DNA of 45,435 nt from JAENWH01 sp038248745 (GCA_038248745.1 JBBRXC010000002.1:1-45435); one strand, 5' to 3'. Shown: positions 25,233 to 33,983, counted from the stretch's first letter. Numbers and translations: made by a program. The notes: generated by a model not told the origin, from the letters alone.

Positions 25233-26228
25233 GTGGCAGCAACTATAAAAGAAGTAGCAGAGAGGGCAGGATGTTCCATTACAACTGTTTCTCGTGCATT
25301 CAATAATTCAAGCGCAGTCAAGTCGGAAACGCTTATAAGAATAAAAGCGGCTGCAGAATATTATAAATATTACCCTAACACCATTGCTCGGGCAATGGTA
25401 AAACAGAGAAACCATACCATCGCTTTTGTGGTTGACGAAAAGCATTTCCCTGTTTATTTAAACCCCTTTTATGCTGCAATTTCAGAGGCAGTCAGAGAAC
25501 AGGCCGAAAAGATTGGCTATAATGTTTATGTAGTTTCTTCTAAATCCTTCACAGGAGATGGCGCAATGCTTATTTCAAATAAAAAAGTGGATGGTCTTAT
25601 TATAGCTGGAAAATGCAAAAAAGAATTACTCGATAGATTTTATTCGCAAAATGCACCCATGGTATTGGTAAACAGTGAAGCCAGAGGGCATGATATGGTT
25701 TCTATAACGGCAGATGATTATCAAGGAACGGTGATGGCGGTGGAACATCTAATTGATCAAGGTCATACGAAAATTGGGCTTGTTTCCGGGAATTTATATT
25801 CGTATATCTCTACTATCCGGCGAAAGGCATTTTTTGAAACAATGAGAAAATATGACATTCCAATCCAACAAGAGTATATTCTGAGTACAGAAGCAGACAT
25901 TAATTCTTCTCTAAAAAATGTGAAAGAATTACTTCAGTTAAAGGATCCGCCTACAGCACTCTTTTGTATGAATGACGTCATTGCGGTAGGAGCTATAAAA
26001 GCTGTTATACGTTGGGGGCTGAAAGTCCCTGAGGATATGGCAATTATCGGATTTGATAACAGTAATATATGTACTTTTATTGAACCTGAACTGACCAGTA
26101 TCTCCATTGATACGCAAAAAATGGGGGCGTTAAGCGTGAATGCACTGGATAGAATAATAAGTGGAAAACCCATTGAAAATAGAAGAATATGTCTAGAAAC
26201 AATGCTAGTTAAAAGAAGTAGTACCTAA
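25233..26228 (+). CDS. LacI family transcriptional regulator
   Basis: This 331-residue protein has an N-terminal LacI helix-turn-helix (IKEVAERAGCSITTVSRAFNN), a hinge helix (NTIARAMVKQ) and a periplasmic-binding-like effector domain (TIAFVVDEKHFPVY onwards; TALFCMNDVIAVGAI; IIGFDNS). GTG start with GGAAGGGG upstream. It is encoded inside the operon it probably represses through the palindrome at 21091-21114, giving negative feedback relieved by the imported compound or its phosphate. Confidence 0.94.
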   Translation: MAATIKEVAERAGCSITTVSRAFNNSSAVKSETLIRIKAAAEYYKYYPNTIARAMVKQRNHTIAFVVDEKHFPVYLNPFYAAISEAVREQAEKIGYNVYVVSSKSFTGDGAMLISNKKVDGLIIAGKCKKELLDRFYSQNAPMVLVNSEARGHDMVSITADDYQGTVMAVEHLIDQGHTKIGLVSGNLYSYISTIRRKAFFETMRKYDIPIQQEYILSTEADINSSLKNVKELLQLKDPPTALFCMNDVIAVGAIKAVIRWGLKVPEDMAIIGFDNSNICTFIEPELTSISIDTQKMGALSVNALDRIISGKPIENRRICLETMLVKRSST

Positions 26229-26250
26229 TATTTAAGAAAAGGTGAATAGT

Positions 26251-27147
26251 ATGAGTAACAATTTCGATACTTTAGTCATAGGCCCCATATCCCTTGATCA
26301 TAATATTGATTATCTTGGCAATGAAAGAAAAGAGGTAGGGGGAGCGATCATCGCTTCAGGCTACGCGGCCTCTAATAGTGGCAATAAAACTGCACTATTT
26401 ACAAAATTCAATCCAAAGGATATAGAAATTGAAAAAGTTTTTTCTGACCTGGGTGCAGAATTATTTTGGAAACCTTCTTCAGAAACAACATCTATACGTA
26501 ATAAATATTTTACCCCTGATAAGGAAAGACGAGAATGTACTTCTATGGGCCGCTGTGACAGTTTTACGTTAGATGAAATACCGGAAGTGAAAACTTCCAT
26601 TTATCACTTTGCTGGGCTTACTTATGGTGATTTTACTGGGGAATTGTTTCGAGCAGTAAAAAACAAAGGAAAAGTTGCGGTTGATATTCAATGCATGCTG
26701 AGAAGAATTGAACCTGATAAAACAATGAAATTCTATGATTGGGAAGAAAAGTTGGAATACATGCCAGACATTGACTTCCTGAAGACAGATGCGGCTGAAT
26801 CAGAAATCCTTACTGGTTGTACTGACCGTGTGGAGGCCGCAAAAATATTATACGGCTTCGGCGCCAAAGAAATCATGATCAGCCACCATACTGAGGTTTT
26901 AATATATGATGGGAAAAAAATAAGCACATGTCCTATAAAGGCACGTAATCTTTCCGGGAGAACAGGGCGAGGGGATACCTGCTTTTCTGCCTATATTACA
27001 GAAAGGCTTACAAAAGACATTCCAGAAGCTTTAATTTATGCGACTGCACTTGTTTCACTAAAAATGGAAGCCCCTGGTCCTTTTAAAGGCACCCGGGAAG
27101 ATGTATTGGACTATATAACCAGTTTTTATCCGGATATGGGATATTAG
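26251..27147 (+). CDS. PfkB family carbohydrate kinase
   Basis: This 298-residue ribokinase-fold protein begins LVIGPISLDHNIDYL and has the first PfkB region GGAIIASGYAASNSG. The C-terminal anion-hole motif is GRTGRGDTCFSAY, where the usual GAGD is GRGD; the catalytic Asp is kept. It probably phosphorylates the imported sugar or the product of the MBL hydrolase; the exact sugar is not predictable. The start is ATG 26251 with AGGTG upstream, 22 bp after lacI. Confidence 0.87.
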   Translation: MSNNFDTLVIGPISLDHNIDYLGNERKEVGGAIIASGYAASNSGNKTALFTKFNPKDIEIEKVFSDLGAELFWKPSSETTSIRNKYFTPDKERRECTSMGRCDSFTLDEIPEVKTSIYHFAGLTYGDFTGELFRAVKNKGKVAVDIQCMLRRIEPDKTMKFYDWEEKLEYMPDIDFLKTDAAESEILTGCTDRVEAAKILYGFGAKEIMISHHTEVLIYDGKKISTCPIKARNLSGRTGRGDTCFSAYITERLTKDIPEALIYATALVSLKMEAPGPFKGTREDVLDYITSFYPDMGY

Positions 27148-27168
27148 GCTGAGTAAAAGGGAAGGGAA

Positions 27169-27867
27169 GTGAACTTTTTGCAAGACTTTATCAATGCATT
27201 GACCTCCACAGAGCTAACGGATACAGCTGTTGTTTTTCGTATTGTTTTAGCAACCATATTTGGCGGCACTTTGGGATTTGAACGCATGCTGAAAAGAAGA
27301 GCGGCGGGATTCCGCACATATATTTTAGTTTGTATTGGGGCAACCGTTGTTATGATGACAGGTCAATTTACTTTAGCAAACGTGCCGATGACTGATCCAA
27401 CCAGACTAGGCGCACAAGTTATTTCAGGAATAGGCTTTTTAGGAGCGGGAACCATCATGGTAACCGGGCAGCATAAAATAAAAGGACTGACTACGGCGGC
27501 AGGTCTTTGGTCAGCAGCCTGTATGGGAATAGCCCTTGGTGCGGGATTTTACCTTGGTGCTACAGTGATGTGTTTGATGATTCTTTTTGTTATGACAGTG
27601 CTGGATGATTTGCAGTCATTATTTATATCAAGAGCGAAAAGAATACGTTTATATTGTGTATTTGATTCTTTTCAGGCACTTATACTCTTTATGGATTCGA
27701 TGAAGGGTATGAATATTCCAGTATCTGATTTAGATACTCAGATGCCAAGTGCCGGTCAAGGAGTAGGTGCATTCTTCACACTGAAGTTTAAAGAAAAAAA
27801 GACCCATACAGAAGTCATTGAATTAATACGTAACAGCCAGGGATTGACTTATGTTGAAGAAGTATAA
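27169..27867 (+). CDS. MgtC/SapB family membrane protein
   Basis: This 232-residue protein has four to five hydrophobic helices with the MgtC core GFERMLKRRAAGFRTYILVCIGA and RLGAQVISGIGFLGAGTIM. A soluble C-terminal region of about 80 residues follows. In pathogens MgtC inhibits the F-type ATP synthase and aids growth at low Mg; family members elsewhere have unclear roles. GTG start with GGGAAGGG upstream. Its placement inside a sugar operon is unusual. Confidence 0.88.
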   Translation: MNFLQDFINALTSTELTDTAVVFRIVLATIFGGTLGFERMLKRRAAGFRTYILVCIGATVVMMTGQFTLANVPMTDPTRLGAQVISGIGFLGAGTIMVTGQHKIKGLTTAAGLWSAACMGIALGAGFYLGATVMCLMILFVMTVLDDLQSLFISRAKRIRLYCVFDSFQALILFMDSMKGMNIPVSDLDTQMPSAGQGVGAFFTLKFKEKKTHTEVIELIRNSQGLTYVEEV

Positions 27868-27907
27868 ATGGTTAATATTTACATAGCGGTATCTGAAGGG
27901 AGTTATA

Positions 27908-28999
27908 ATGGCAAGCATTTCATTTAGAAATATAAGAAAAGTTTATACAGGAGATATAGTCGCAGTTCATGATTTTAACTTGGAAATCAAGGATCAGGAA
28001 TTTATCATACTGGTTGGTCCGTCAGGCTGCGGAAAGTCAACCACATTAAGAATGCTGGCAGGACTCGAAGAAATTACTGAGGGTGAAATTTATATTGATG
28101 ACAAACTTATAAATAATATCGCACCAAAAGACAGGGATATTGCGATGGTTTTTCAAAATTATGCACTTTATCCTCATATGACTGTTTATAAAAATATGGC
28201 TTTTGGACTTGAACTTCGGAAAATACCTAAGGAACAAATAAAAAAACAGGTTATGGAGGCTGCTAAAATTCTTAAAATCGAAGATCTTCTTGAAAGAAAA
28301 CCTAAAGCTCTTTCAGGAGGCCAACGCCAAAGAGTTGCATTGGGAAGAGCTATGGTTAGAAATCCTAAGGTGTTTTTATTAGATGAGCCTCTTTCTAATC
28401 TTGATGCAAAACTTAGAAATGAAATGAGAGCAGAAATTGCTAAACTTCATAATAGACTCGGTACAACTTTTGTATACGTGACACATGATCAGATGGAAGC
28501 CATGACGATGGGTGACCGTATTGTTGTCATGAAAGCTGGCTTCATTCACCAGGCAGATACCCCTAGGAACCTATATAATTATCCTTGCAATAAATTTGTG
28601 GCGGGGTTTATTGGTTCGCCTCAAATGAATTTTGCAGAGGTTGAAATTGTAAAAGAAGGTGATGATTATCATTTTAATTTCAACGGGAAAAATTTCTTGC
28701 TGCCTAAGGAAAAAGTTAAAGACACATTGGAGAAATATGTAGGAAAAACTGTTATAATGGGAATTCGAGCTGAAGATATCCATGATGTTGTAACAGATGA
28801 AAAATTGGCAATTAAAATGGTTGTAGAACTTTCAGAATTAATGGGTTCTGAAGTGTATCTTCATCTAAATTGTGAAGATACAAAATTTATCGCGAAAGTT
28901 CCTCCTTCAAATACAGCAAAGCATGATCAGGAGATATTAATCCAGTTTGATTTCAGTAAGATACATTTTTTTGATAAAGACACTGAGGAATCCATTTGA
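27908..28999 (+). CDS. MsmX/UgpC-type sugar ABC transporter ATPase
   Basis: This 363-residue ATPase has Walker A GPSGCGKSTT, signature LSGGQRQRVALGRA, Walker B VFLLDEPLSNLD, and the switch histidine in VYVTHDQMEAMT. A C-terminal TOBE/OB domain (about 235-360) is typical of carbohydrate importers. It would energise the two permeases of this operon and, as for MsmX, perhaps others. Last gene of the operon, 40 bp after the MgtC-like gene. Confidence 0.94.
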   Translation: MASISFRNIRKVYTGDIVAVHDFNLEIKDQEFIILVGPSGCGKSTTLRMLAGLEEITEGEIYIDDKLINNIAPKDRDIAMVFQNYALYPHMTVYKNMAFGLELRKIPKEQIKKQVMEAAKILKIEDLLERKPKALSGGQRQRVALGRAMVRNPKVFLLDEPLSNLDAKLRNEMRAEIAKLHNRLGTTFVYVTHDQMEAMTMGDRIVVMKAGFIHQADTPRNLYNYPCNKFVAGFIGSPQMNFAEVEIVKEGDDYHFNFNGKNFLLPKEKVKDTLEKYVGKTVIMGIRAEDIHDVVTDEKLAIKMVVELSELMGSEVYLHLNCEDTKFIAKVPPSNTAKHDQEILIQFDFSKIHFFDKDTEESI

Positions 29000-29186
29000 A
29001 CGCATTTGTAACAGTTAATACACGTTGACAAGTGATAAAAAGTTGCTTAAAACGCAAATTAGAGCCTCTTCCCCTATAACCCTTGCAATTAGTGGGTTCC
29101 AGGCATTTGTGATGCGAAAATGCGCACAGAAGCTACAAAGTGCTAAAAGCAGTAGGGAATATCTTCATAACACTTTAAAAAATATA
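29000..29186. other. 187-bp region without a recognised gene
   Basis: Between the ATPase and its terminator. An open frame of 73 codons spans 29025-29246, but it runs through the terminator, has no SD and resembles no family I know. The base composition is slightly richer in GC than its surroundings (for example around 29070-29150), so it may be a decayed gene or element. Confidence 0.4.
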
Positions 29187-29224
29187 AGAAACCATGAATA
29201 CAAATTATTCGTGGTTTCTTTTTT
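29187..29224 (+). terminator. strong intrinsic terminator of the LacI-controlled operon
   Basis: AGAAACCATGAAT pairs with ATTCGTGGTTTCT over 13 bp (one G-U) around a 7-nt loop and is followed by six T. Confidence 0.85.
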
Positions 29225-29285
29225 AGAAAAGGATGGGATATCCTAAAGAATTAATAAGGAGATCATTAATAATATATGCAGATTT

Positions 29286-29351
29286 ATGTATAATCGAAAA
29301 GCAAGTAAAGTGTTGAAATTGATGGAAAGAGGGCAATTGAACATGTCATAA
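29286..29351 (+). pseudogene. possible remnant of a short regulatory gene
   Basis: ATG 29286 opens a 21-codon frame, MYNRKASKVLKLMERGQLNMS, ending in TAA. It reads like the N-terminus of a helix-rich DNA-binding protein cut off early, in a 190-bp stretch (29225-29416) without other features. It is too short to assign; it could be chance. Confidence 0.2.
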
Positions 29352-29416
29352 CTATGCCTAAAATCATAATTTTCGGATTAGTTACATACCACCCCGGCCA
29401 AATACACGTAAAACGC

Positions 29417-29803
29417 TTAACATGTGATTTCAATTCTATTACCATCCGGATCTAGTACAATACTTTCAAAATATCCATCACCTGTGATTCTTGGTTTTCC
29501 TATTACTTCATAGCCATCATCTTCCAATTTTTTCGTCGTCTTTATTACTTCAGATTTATTGAAAACATTCATAGCTAAATGACAATACCCTAAATATTGC
29601 CGTCTTGGTTCCTCTGTCCTTTGAATACCATTCATATTCATTATTTCAAGTCTTGCGCCTTCTTCAAAAGACAAAAAAATTGATTTAAATCCCTTTTCGG
29701 TATTTTCATAAACATCATTTGCTTCAGCGTTAAAATACTTTATATAGAAATTTCTTAATCTCTCAATATCTAATGACCAGATGGCAATGTGGTCTATTTT
29801 CAT
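29417..29803 (-). CDS. VOC family (glyoxalase/bleomycin resistance fold) protein
   Basis: This 128-residue single-module vicinal-oxygen-chelate protein has metal ligands like glyoxalase I: H5 (IDHIAIW), E53 (RLEIM), H75 (YCHLAM) and E125 (NRIEI). DPDGNRIEI is the family's closing motif. The substrate is unknown; glyoxalase-like or a lactoylglutathione-independent isomerase role is possible. Apparently a single-gene unit 39 bp downstream of the YbjQ-like gene, possibly co-transcribed with it. Confidence 0.87.
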   Translation of the reverse strand: MKIDHIAIWSLDIERLRNFYIKYFNAEANDVYENTEKGFKSIFLSFEEGARLEIMNMNGIQRTEEPRRQYLGYCHLAMNVFNKSEVIKTTKKLEDDGYEVIGKPRITGDGYFESIVLDPDGNRIEITC

Positions 29804-29842
29804 TAATAGCCTACTTTCTTATTACCAGAGTTTTCTTATCGT

Positions 29843-30154
29843 TTACTTAAATTTTACTGCAGTGCCATATGCCATAACCTCAGCAGCACCTTGCATAACC
29901 GTTGAAGAAGCATATCTTATGTTGATCACTGCATCTGCATTCATTCCTTCCGCTTCTAATACCATGCGTTTTGTTGCAAGTGCTCTTGCATCATTCATCA
30001 TTTGGGTATAGGAGCCTAATTCCCCACCAACGATAGTTTTAAATGCTTGTGTGATGTCGCGCCCAATATTTTTTGATTGAATTGTGCTTCCTTTGACGAG
30101 TCCTAACATTTCAAATTCTTTGCCTGTAATGTAATCAGTATTTACTAAGATCAT
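29843..30154 (-). CDS. YbjQ/UPF0145 family protein
   Basis: This 103-residue protein has the UPF0145 pattern: ILVNTDYITGKEFEMLGLVKGST, SKNIGRDITQAFKTIVGGEL, YTQMMNDARALATKRM and GMNADAVINIRYASS. The family forms pentameric rings and has been called heavy-metal binding, but its role is unknown. ATG 30154 is chosen over the upstream GTG pair, because the family normally starts M-I-L and AAGGAG lies about 11 nt upstream. Confidence 0.87.
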   Translation of the reverse strand: MILVNTDYITGKEFEMLGLVKGSTIQSKNIGRDITQAFKTIVGGELGSYTQMMNDARALATKRMVLEAEGMNADAVINIRYASSTVMQGAAEVMAYGTAVKFK

Positions 30155-30242
30155 CTTCTTCACCACTCCTTATCTCATTTATTCTTTATATGTATCTATC
30201 GTCAATATATTGGTTTAGAACTTTATTAAACCAAATAAAAAA

Positions 30243-30267
30243 GCGTTAATTAAATTTTAATCAACGC
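30243..30267 (-). terminator. terminator of the lrp-ald unit
   Basis: On the minus strand GCGTTGATTAAA pairs with TTTAATTAACGC (one G-U), then a run of T. It lies 15 bp after the ald stop. Confidence 0.75.
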
Positions 30268-30281
30268 CAGTTTTTAAATTA

Positions 30282-31415
30282 TTAAATTTCTAAGGCTTGC
30301 TTCACTAGTATTTTAGGATCAACATATGGAATGTTTAAGCTTTTTGCAACACCAGGGCAAGTAAGGATGCCCTTGTATGTATTTAGGCCCTTCATAAGAG
30401 CTTCGTTTTCAAGCACTGCTGCTTCTACGCCTTTATCTGCAAGCATTATTGCATACTGAAGAGTTGCGGCTTCTAAAGCGAATGTAGAAGTTCTTGGAAC
30501 GGCTCCTGGCATGTTTGCGACAGAGTAATGTATAACGCCATGTTTTTCATAACTTGGGTTATCGTGAGTTGTTATTCTATCAATAGTTTCGATCGAACCA
30601 CCCTGATCTATTGCAACGTCTACGATGACTGACCCTTTAGCCATTTTTTTAACCATTTCTTCGCTTACAGTTTTTGGTGCGCTTTCGCCGGCAACAAGTA
30701 CTGCGCCAATAAGAAGATTCGCCTTTTGAGTAGCTGCTTCACAATTATATTCATTATAAGCTAAAGTTGTTATTCTACCTAAAAAGATATCATCAATATA
30801 GGCTAGTCTTGCTGCATTAATATCAAGAATAGTAACTCTTGCGCCCATACCAACAGCTATTTTAGCTGCATTTAGGCCAACGTTTCCGCCTCCGATAATA
30901 ACCACTTCTGCAGGAGCTACGCCAGGTACGCCTCCAAGTAGCATGCCGGAACCACCATTTGCTTTTTGAAGAAGGTTCGCACCAATTTGTACTGACATTC
31001 TACCAGCAACTTCACTCATAGGAGCAAGCAAAGGCAAGGTTTTATTTGGAAGTTCAATTGTTTCATAGGCGATTCCCTTCACTTTAGCTTTCAAAAGAGC
31101 ATTTGTAAGTTCTAGGTTTGGCGCAAGATGAAGATATGTAAATAAGCATTGATCTTCTTTAAATAAGGAATATTCTTCCTTAAGAGGTTCTTTTACTTTC
31201 ATAATCATATCTGCGTCTAAAAATAACTGTTCTTTGCTCGTATAAATTTCAGCACCTGATGCTATGTATTCTTCGTCAGTAAAACCACTTCCGATTCCGC
31301 CAGAAGTTTCAATTAGTACTCTGTGGCCTCTACGAGTTAGGGTTTTTGTTCCTCCTGGTGTTAGCGCAATACGATTTTCGTTGTTTTTAATTTCTTTTGG
31401 TACACCTATTATCAT
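30282..31415 (-). CDS. ald: alanine dehydrogenase
   Basis: This 377-residue enzyme reversibly deaminates L-alanine to pyruvate with NAD+. Substrate residues R15, K75 (KVKEPL) and H96 (YLHLAPN) are at the standard positions. The NAD Rossmann motif is IIGGGNVGLNAAKIAVGMGA, and the active-site Asp lies in VDVAIDQGGS. Full length. It follows an Lrp/AsnC-type gene by 37 bp with a good SD, so amino-acid-responsive control is expected. In spore-formers ald supports sporulation or alanine germinant balance; in anaerobes it can feed pyruvate or dispose of reductant. Confidence 0.95.
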   Translation of the reverse strand: MIIGVPKEIKNNENRIALTPGGTKTLTRRGHRVLIETSGGIGSGFTDEEYIASGAEIYTSKEQLFLDADMIMKVKEPLKEEYSLFKEDQCLFTYLHLAPNLELTNALLKAKVKGIAYETIELPNKTLPLLAPMSEVAGRMSVQIGANLLQKANGGSGMLLGGVPGVAPAEVVIIGGGNVGLNAAKIAVGMGARVTILDINAARLAYIDDIFLGRITTLAYNEYNCEAATQKANLLIGAVLVAGESAPKTVSEEMVKKMAKGSVIVDVAIDQGGSIETIDRITTHDNPSYEKHGVIHYSVANMPGAVPRTSTFALEAATLQYAIMLADKGVEAAVLENEALMKGLNTYKGILTCPGVAKSLNIPYVDPKILVKQALEI

Positions 31416-31452
31416 TTAAATCTCCTCCTTAAAACTATTTAAATATGCAATA

Positions 31453-31911
31453 TTAAAATTTGTTCTGTTCAGGGCTGACGCTATATAAGTTTTTCATAGT
31501 GGACAAAATAACGTTTGTCTGGGTTTTGTTTATTCCAGTAATACTTTTAATTTTGTTCATGATTTCCTCTAGTGTCTTAGTGCTTTCTGTGGTTATTTTT
31601 AAAGCATAATCATATTCGCCAGTTATATAATGACATTCAAGAATTTCTCGTTCACTATTAATCAAATCCATAAATTCTGATGTTACCTGAGGATTTATTA
31701 GACTAATATTCATAATGACGGAAAGATCCTTGCCAAGAAGATCAGAATCCAGTATTGTGGCATATTCCTTTATTACTTTAGAGGCTTCAAGCTTTTTTAA
31801 CCTCTCGCTTACTGCGGATAAAGATAAAGAAACTTGATTGCTTATATCCGAAACAGATATACGCGCATTTCTTTCAAGTATTTCCAATATTTTTACGTCA
31901 ATTATATCCAT
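31453..31911 (-). CDS. Lrp/AsnC family transcriptional regulator
   Basis: This 152-residue protein has an N-terminal winged helix (ILEILERNARISVSDISNQVSLSLSAVSERLKKLEASKVI) and a C-terminal RAM domain (CHYITGEYDYALKITTES; TGINKTQTNVILSTMKN). The RAM domain binds amino acids and drives octamer formation. It is encoded just upstream of ald, like AlaR/AldR pairs, so alanine is the likely effector. Phased repeats upstream may be its own operator. Confidence 0.93.
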   Translation of the reverse strand: MDIIDVKILEILERNARISVSDISNQVSLSLSAVSERLKKLEASKVIKEYATILDSDLLGKDLSVIMNISLINPQVTSEFMDLINSEREILECHYITGEYDYALKITTESTKTLEEIMNKIKSITGINKTQTNVILSTMKNLYSVSPEQNKF

Positions 31912-31931
31912 AAAATTTTCACCGTAAATAT

Positions 31932-32031
31932 TCCTTTATATTCTAAAAAATTAGATAAAATATCAATAGCATGTATAGATATTAAGGATATTTTCCTTTA
32001 CAAACACATTATAACCACAATATATCCTTTA
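31932..32031. promoter_or_regulatory. three phased TCCTTTA repeats upstream of lrp
   Basis: TCCTTTA occurs at 31932-31938, 31994-32000 and 32025-32031, each in an AT-rich context. Start-to-start distances are 62 and 31 bp, six and three helical turns. Lrp octamers wrap DNA through such phased sites, so this is a candidate autoregulatory region. The rest of 31912-32135 is AT-rich with no gene. Confidence 0.45.
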
Positions 32032-32135
32032 AGTCAATGTATTTATTTAAGTACATAATTTTTTATAATTTATACAAAAATACTGAACCATATTTTAAAA
32101 GAAGACAGTGTTAACCAAAGAACAAAAATAAGTAT

Positions 32136-33983
32136 TTAACAATGCCTAATATTCGTATACGCTGAAACATTAGAATCAGTCGTCATTAAATCTTCTACAT
32201 TCAGCTTATGCACATCATCGTGTCCATTGGACCTTGCGTAGACTTTCAATTCTTCGGCTGTACCGTTATAGAAATTTGTGAATCTATCAATAGCCTTATC
32301 CATGTTAAATAGCTTTCTTAGGTCTTCGTCTTGAGTAGCAATACCCACTGGGCAAGTTCCTGTATGGCATACTTTTGATTGAATACATCCAATTGCAATT
32401 AATGAAGCTGTTGCTAAAGCAATTGCATCAGCACCTAAAGCTAAGCCTTTCGCGATATCTGAACTATCTCTAAATCCTCCCGTAGCACATAAGGTCACAT
32501 CGCTGCCAACTGAGTCTAGATATTTTCTTGCTCTATATATGGCATAAATAGCTGGAATTCCAACATTGTCTTTTAAAAATTTAGGAGATGATCCTGTTGC
32601 GCCACCTCTACAATCTATCGTGATAAAATCCGGATTGGCTTTCAACGCAAAAGCAAGATCTTCTTCTAATCTGCCTGTTGCTATTTTAATACCAATTGGC
32701 ACACCTTCTGTCACCAATCTAATCCTGTCCACCCTTTTTATCAAGTCGTCTAAACTATCAACACCGGCAAGACGTCCCGGAGACACAGAATCTTCACCCT
32801 CTTTAAGACCTCTGATTTTTGCTATTTCAGGGGTAATCTTTGATGCGGGCAAATGTCCCCCAAGTCCAGGCTTGACACCCTGCCCAATCTTCAGCTCTAC
32901 AGCGTCAGCCTTCTTCATCACCTCTTCATCATAGGAGAACATTGCTGTTCCTTGTTCATAGATATAGATGTCGGCAGCATCTCTAGATGCTTGCAGCATG
33001 CCACCTTCTCCTGAACACATTGCAGTACCGACAATCGCACTACCTTTAGCCATAGCAATTTTAGCTTCTCTTGATAGGGCACCAAAAGACATATGTGATA
33101 CATAAAAAGGTAATGCTAATACCAACGGCTTACGTGCATTTTTGCCGATAATTGTTTGTAATTTGACAGGAATATCGCCATTAAGTGGCATTGGGTCTAA
33201 TTGACTTCCTTTAAATAAAATGGTTTTAAAGTCTGGGAAAGATTCTAGTGTTCTCATTGCAGAATTTTCACTTTTACCAGTTGTTGCCAATCTATTTATT
33301 GAATCAAATTTGCTGTCGAATCCTTCTACGTTTAATTTACTCTTCGGATTTTTTACCAATCCATCATCTTTGAACTTTAAGTACCAATGTTGGCCGTTAC
33401 AGTATGGCTTGTTCTTTGAATGTCCACACCGGCATAGGGCATAGTGCTCCTTTGATTCAGGTTGATCTTCCACTTCTAAACTAATACCTCCCTTAACAAA
33501 ATAAGGCCCATCTTCAGAAATAGTTACTGTTGGTTTATCAGAGAATGAGTCATATTTAACACCATCTATTGAATAGCTAAGTGCTCCTGATGGACATTTT
33601 CTAATTGTTTTAATTATCTTATCAACAGTTTCTGCATCTGGGTCAATCCAAGGGGTTGATCTCATTCTAAATACTTTAGGTAAACCATCTGTGCAAAAAC
33701 CAGCATGAGAACAAATGCCTCGATCATCATGAATGGTAATTTCCTTACCAATATAAGCTTCCGATAATCTTGGTAGATGTCCTTCTTCTTTATGATCTTT
33801 AAATTCAATCCTACCATGGGTGCCATCACAATAGGGTTTGGTACTTGATTCTCCACATCGACACAGCGCCACTGCCGGTGAATCTATCTCTGCCTCTATA
33901 CCAACTGATTCTTGTATGTGTTTTAGGTTCGTTAAGACATATGGACCATTTTTGGATGCATTTATGATTACTTTATTTGACAT
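32136..33983 (-). CDS. CDGSH-Fer4_19-CDGSH-glutamate synthase-like FMN oxidoreductase fusion
   Basis: This 615-residue soluble protein has four modules. A first CDGSH-type [2Fe-2S] site lies at C41, C43, C52, H56 (CRCGESSTKPYCDGTH). A DUF1271/Fer4_19-like divergent ferredoxin has C91, C97 and C130 (GICSHAGFC; IRKCPSGAL). A second CDGSH site lies at C174, C176, C185, H189. From about 225 to 600 is a GltS-like FMN TIM barrel with GEGGMLQ, GQGVKPGLGGHLP, CRGGATG, and the Cx5Cx4C cluster motif GCIQSKVCHTGTCP. The amidotransferase half of GltB is absent, so it need not make glutamate. The chain suggests electrons pass from CDGSH and ferredoxin centres to FMN. The substrate is unknown. It lies 49 bp after an ABC ATPase gene on the same strand. 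Confidence 0.9.
   Translation of the reverse strand: MSNKVIINASKNGPYVLTNLKHIQESVGIEAEIDSPAVALCRCGESSTKPYCDGTHGRIEFKDHKEEGHLPRLSEAYIGKEITIHDDRGICSHAGFCTDGLPKVFRMRSTPWIDPDAETVDKIIKTIRKCPSGALSYSIDGVKYDSFSDKPTVTISEDGPYFVKGGISLEVEDQPESKEHYALCRCGHSKNKPYCNGQHWYLKFKDDGLVKNPKSKLNVEGFDSKFDSINRLATTGKSENSAMRTLESFPDFKTILFKGSQLDPMPLNGDIPVKLQTIIGKNARKPLVLALPFYVSHMSFGALSREAKIAMAKGSAIVGTAMCSGEGGMLQASRDAADIYIYEQGTAMFSYDEEVMKKADAVELKIGQGVKPGLGGHLPASKITPEIAKIRGLKEGEDSVSPGRLAGVDSLDDLIKRVDRIRLVTEGVPIGIKIATGRLEEDLAFALKANPDFITIDCRGGATGSSPKFLKDNVGIPAIYAIYRARKYLDSVGSDVTLCATGGFRDSSDIAKGLALGADAIALATASLIAIGCIQSKVCHTGTCPVGIATQDEDLRKLFNMDKAIDRFTNFYNGTAEELKVYARSNGHDDVHKLNVEDLMTTDSNVSAYTNIRHC

Noticed and set aside
29025..29246. 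73-codon open frame as a gene
   Set aside because: No SD, no recognisable family, and it reads through the strong terminator at 29187-29224.
32136..33983. Glutamate synthase large subunit (gltB)
   Set aside because: The glutaminase and central domains are missing; only the FMN barrel is shared, with CDGSH and ferredoxin modules instead.
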